Translations under genes and position numbers: made by a program
Assembly: GCF_964204645.1 (NCBI RefSeq)
Contig: NC_134031.1
Coordinates: forward strand, 20,581,307 to 20,645,306
Source of the DNA: Tubulanus polymorphus
Taxonomy: Eukaryota; Nemertea; Palaeonemertea; Tubulaniformes; Tubulanidae
Direction of reading: 5' to 3'
Length of the DNA: 64,000 bases
Shown here: positions 59,976 to 64,000 of the stretch, piece by piece
Numbering within the stretch: the first letter of the stretch is position 1
Layout of the letters: every line of letters begins with the position of its first letter
Notes under the pieces: model-generated
What the model saw: the letters and a program-made list of their open reading frames with translations, nothing else
Database searches by the model: none
Told to the model about the DNA's origin: nothing

Positions 59976-61720
59976 CTATACGAGCGTGCTTTCCATTCCT
60001 TCGAAGCTACTCAGTAATAACGTGCGCTCATCAGTGCCCGTGCGATTATTAATACCGACACATCCCTCCTCGTCGTCGTCTACCGATTCCGATTCGACGA
60101 TAAACGCCTGATTATCCCCGCCGCCTCCAGGGGGCGTTTTCACGCTGCTAACGATATCCGGTTTGCGATTATCGATATTCGATTCGTCCGCATTGCCGTC
60201 GCACTGGTCGAAAGCGTTGTTCCAATGTGAACTGGAAATCGAATCGCACTCGTTCAGTCCTTTCGTCTCCAGGTCGCTATCCGTGTACTCTATACTACCC
60301 TCGGGAATGGTCGGCAACGACAGGACTAGGTTATCGAACTCGTTCAGATCGGCAATACTCGCCCGATTGTCGAGCAACATATCGTCGAAAAGATCGTCGC
60401 ACATTTCGTTCAGTTTTTCGCTAATACTTTCTTTATTGTACAGCGGGTACATTTCATCGCTGCTCGAATCGAGGTAATCGCCTTCGTTGTTCAAACTATC
60501 ACTGCTACTCGAACTAGAAACCAAGTTAAATTGTCGACTATCGTGCGGCACTTGTAGCTTATCCATCGTCAAAAACTCGTCGACGGGGTGCTGCCGCGTT
60601 AGACACGGCGCGTGAGGCAACACTTTCGGCGGTGTTGCCGCCCGGTAGGGTCTATAGTCGTCCCTGCAGCACCCCCCGACGTCACACGTATATTCCATTT
60701 GATTACCGTAACAATAAGTATAATTATCCAATGATGATGATACACTCGTATCAGATTGCGTTAAACATAAAGCTGTATTATATATTTGTAAATCCCGTAA
60801 ATTGGGCAGTTCACCACAGTCTGCCGAATATCCGTTGCCGTAGAAACTGGCCTCGGTATTGTTATTATAGCAATTTCGCCCGTCTTGCAATTTATCTAGT
60901 TCGAGACTGCAAGTAATACCGGGCGTGTTGCCTTCCCCGATTTCGCGAATATTTTCCAGAATGGCGCTGGATTTCAGTAATCCGTCCTCTTCGTATTCCA
61001 TATATTCCAAGTCGTAACTCTGTGAAAGATAAAGAGCGTTTTATATTATCATAATCGACAACAGTATAAGACTCCACCCAACCCTGATAACCGATCAACT
61101 CGTCGGATAACCGTTCAACTCGTCGGATAACCGATCAACTCGTCGGATAACCGTTCAACTCGTCGGATAACCGATCAACTCGTCGGATAACCGTTCAACT
61201 CGTCGGATAACCGTTCGACTTGGATATTTTTAAAATATTTTTGTGATACTACATGTTTATATGAAATACATAACGCCAAACTCGGATATCACTAAGTCGG
61301 ACACATTTTTGTACGATCTCAAAAGATCTGCGACTTGAGCGAAGTGCACTTTATATGTTTACGGTCCAGCGTTGTGGCCCCGTGTACTGTCGATCCACTC
61401 GATTTCAGACTAGATTCATTAATTGGAATCACTTAACAGATTGGTTCGCGCTAATGTTAGTGATTTCAACGACAACAAAACCGGCGCCCGGCTCGAGCAC
61501 GATATAAACCACGCTTATTATCATCGATGAAAGTTCTTACGCGGCAAAGAAATTTTCCGTTGAAACTAAAACGGTTGAAAAGAAATGAAAGTGAGGAATC
61601 GATGAAGACGAACCGTCGACGTCGTCTGCGAACTGATTCACGGTGGAAGGTACCGTCGTGTTTATCAATTTCAGACAGCACAAACCGACGATGTTCGGGA
61701 TCTATTTGAACATGTTCCAT
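59976..61720 (-). CDS. Acidic Ser-rich protein with PDZ-ligand-like C-terminus
   Basis: Two exons join in phase 0: 61541-61720 (ATG two bases inside the exon; MEHVQIDPEHRRFVLSEIDK, then a polyarginine patch SVRRRRRRF) and 59976-61019 (SYDLEYMEYEEDGLLKSS onward), giving 407 aa. The long exon is acidic, with Ser clusters (FNLVSSSSSSDSLNNEGDYL, SSSDEMYPLY), Asp/Glu tracts (SVDDDEEG), and a conserved-looking helix EKLNEMCDDLFDDMLLDN. It ends SSFEGMESTLV, where T-L-V fits a class I PDZ ligand (S/T-x-V). No membrane segment or known domain is seen, so it is likely a disordered cytosolic scaffold or the tail of a larger protein. The long exon is well supported; the first exon less so. Confidence 0.6.
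61088..61207. repeat. 20-bp minisatellite with alternating units
   Basis: Six units of ataaccgWtcaactcgtcgg plus a partial. The W base runs A,T,A,T,A,T, so the effective period is 40 bp. It lies in the intron between the two exons of the 59976-61720 gene. Confidence 0.93.
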
Positions 61721-64000
61721 CTCTACAAACAAAATCGATCTCGTGGTCGATGGCCGCCGTAAACTGTACACATAAGCGGGCAGGGGAAAATTTATTCTAA
61801 AATAGAGTTGAAGAATATATTGTTTCAGCGATGGAGATATTTTCACCGGTGACCATTCTGATCGGCTGATTGGCTGAATAAGCTGACTAATTCCCGTTTT
61901 ATGGTTCCAGGAGCCTCGTACTATGAAGGGCCTTGTGTTTGTTTCCAAATACAGGGGATTCATTGATGATTGATTAAGTTGATCAATTCATAGAATAAAT
62001 CACATATTCTTGCATTTCGTTTCTACTAGTTCAATCCGTGATAGAGATCATTTACCAAATTATGCTAGGTAAAGGTTTTGGAGGGAACTTCTTCTTCATC
62101 GTTCTAGCGATCATATTATATTCTTAGTTGATGTTGTAACCAAAATAGCTGTATTCTGTAGGCTTTGGGCATATTGAGGAAATTGTAACCAGAGACCAAC
62201 GGTGAAAACTGACTTGAATCGTCCGTGGGAATGTTCGAATATCAGAATTTTCAGAATCGGAAAGTGGCAACAAATGCTAGTTACGGCCCTGGTGCGGATG
62301 TTTCGGTGGAATTACACGCTCAAAAATTCACGGGCATCATTTGCAACGTTGGAATGTTACCGCGGTATAATTATATCGAAACAATGCTCCGAGGTTTGTA
62401 TTGGGATTGGTCATCGGGTGACGTGCTTTCTCGACGCCGGGTGCTGCTAGTAAAGTGGAGCGTAGCGTGACATTTACATCACTCGTGCACCGGAAGTGGA
62501 ATCGTGTGTATCGAGTGACAGAGTTGAACTGCCACGTAATAAAATTAGGTCATGACGCGAATTGGCGTCGAACTAATGAACGAACATTCTCACGCGCTCG
62601 CGCAGTCCCATTTCGGAAACACACCGATAATAAATTGCATCTTTTACCGAATTAAGAAGAGCCATCAATTACACGTAGAACTGTATAGTTAGGCCTCTAG
62701 TTTGCGCAGTGCATCTTTATTTTTCTCGGTAGCAATCGATGAAAGTGCAATATCGTGTTGTAAACAGCAGCACGTTTAGTTGAACCGAGCACGTTGAATA
62801 TTTACTATTTATTTCAAACGCAATTGCACCGAATAAACGACCGTGACACGAAACGAAGAAGATTTATGGTAAAAAGACTGTAGATTTTATACGACTTTTA
62901 TTCGACTAGAGTAAAACTACATAATCTGTATACTTTTGCTGGTAAAATCATAAGACTGTTTACGTGATACAGTGCTCAGCTCACATGTAAGTCAAATATG
63001 TATTTATGTACTTTTTTATCGTTAATTTTTTCATGTATTGTAACAATCGAATTGGATACTAATGAATCACATGGCTACTGTAGAAAGCGGGGATTCAGCG
63101 ATGAAATACCAGGGGATCGCTAATGGCACCGGGCTACCGCGGCGCGTTTCAATTTCTTCCTACTTTTCAATTAAACTAGAATCGACTTTTCTCATTATCA
63201 AATCACTTTTCAGTGAAATCTACACCAAACACTGATTGAGAAAGCGAATCTTATATCTATATTCGACTTGTCTGATTTGAAAGCCTAAAAATCAAGTTCA
63301 AATTTCATTGAAAAAGAACAGATTTTCTCCACGAATGATCCGGTGTTTTGTTGTCTTTTGGAGTTTGTCGAATTAAGGAAAAAAATTAAGGAATACAAAT
63401 ACGAACAAAATATATTGAAAATGGACACAAGAAAGTCCCGGGAACCAAACTCATGTGGTTTTGAATAAATGAACTCTGAACTGATATGGCAAGTCACGAT
63501 AACATGATACTAATGAAGCTATAAGAAGGCTTTACTTTGTCTGTGAAATCCCCATCGTCTCGAATCCCGATAAAAGAAACGATCTATTTCTTTTGTACGG
63601 CCTCAACACTGACGATGCCCAAATACAGAATACACAGCCTGGATACGTAGTCTGATATATGACTGGGACATGCACAACATGATAGTCTGATTATTATTCA
63701 ACACGTCGTTCAACAAGAGAAGGTAATCACCTCGCGGGTCAGATTAATCCTGACCTGAAGTACCTTCTAGAATGTATCTCGCACCCGCAGGAATTTATCT
63801 GATATTATACGGTGATAATTCAAACCATTACGGGCTATTGCAGACGGCGCGATGAATACTGCTGGAGAGCGAGTAAAAAAGTTTAATGCCGATGTAACCG
63901 GATTGCGATGAATTTCGATCACGGCGTCGTGGTCTCATCCGTTCGTGACGTCGACGTAACGAGCGCATCTCAGACAAACATCGGTACGTAATGAGAAAAA
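61721..64000. other. Right-edge region without supported gene
   Basis: Plus-strand open stretches at 62202-62450 and 62225-62470 overlap in two frames. The second (SYGPGADVSVELHAQKF ... LPRYNYIETMLR, followed by GTTTGT) could be an exon but has no family match. A palindromic CRE-like tgacgtcgacgt is at about 63946 in a CG-rich patch. Nothing else is supported. Confidence 0.4.

Noticed and set aside
61528-61700. Alternative frame of the 61541-61720 exon (STVNQFADDVDGSSSSIPHF)
   Set aside because: It looks protein-like but leaves two extra bases at the donor, incompatible with the phase-0 start of the next exon, and has an in-frame TAG near its start.

Overview
This window comes from a metazoan nuclear genome, most likely an invertebrate bilaterian. 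A spiralian (lophotrochozoan) is my best guess, but the species cannot be fixed from the sequence. The reasons are intron-dense genes with GT-AG splice sites, orthologues of Vav, RABEPK and cytosolic valyl-tRNA synthetase, a Ly6/uPAR-type GPI protein, an LDLa secreted protein, two intronless FMRFamide-receptor-like GPCRs, TTAGGG-type telomere-like sequence, and many short inverted-repeat (MITE-like) elements and minisatellites. All exon boundaries below were read by eye from splice consensus, reading phase and family similarity.

Layout. 2.7-22.7 kb (minus): a Vav-type Rho guanine-nucleotide exchange factor in at least 21 exons (CH, acidic tyrosine region, DH, PH, C1, SH3). The SH2 and second SH3 are not visible; one candidate tail exon lies at 371-583. 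22.7-29 kb: gene-poor, with telomere-like sequence just left of it and small tandem repeats. 29.0-31.5 kb (plus): a 96-codon ORF and a three-exon RABEPK (kelch-repeat Rab9 effector). 32.9-43.6 kb (minus): a complete 25-exon cytosolic valyl-tRNA synthetase (1068 aa), convergent with RABEPK and lacking the vertebrate GST-like N-terminus. 44.4-45.9 kb (plus): a Ly6/uPAR-type GPI-anchored protein. 45.8-50.6 kb: a tandem duplication in which each unit carries one intact GPCR gene (minus) and one decayed GPCR scrap; the right unit also carries two transposon insertions and the last codons of the Ly6 gene. 51.6-52.5 kb (minus): a two-exon, 113-aa secreted LDLa protein. 54.8-55.3 kb (minus): an orphan 171-aa ORF. 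56.3-56.7 kb: a CCGCGG-rich 18-bp minisatellite. 60.0-61.7 kb (minus): a two-exon acidic, serine-rich protein ending in a PDZ-ligand-like tail. The rest is intergenic sequence with SINE-like and MITE-like pieces.

The genes do not form one pathway. Vav would couple tyrosine-kinase signalling to Rho GTPases, RABEPK would act in late endosome-to-Golgi transport, and ValRS charges tRNA-Val. The right half holds small secreted or surface proteins and receptors that look lineage-specific. The strongest observations are: a pair of Vav exons that reading phase forces to be mutually exclusive, each encoding the regulatory tyrosine module; a Vav C1 domain apparently missing two ligands of one zinc site; and the GPCR tandem duplication, whose breakpoint lies inside the last exon of the neighbouring Ly6 gene.
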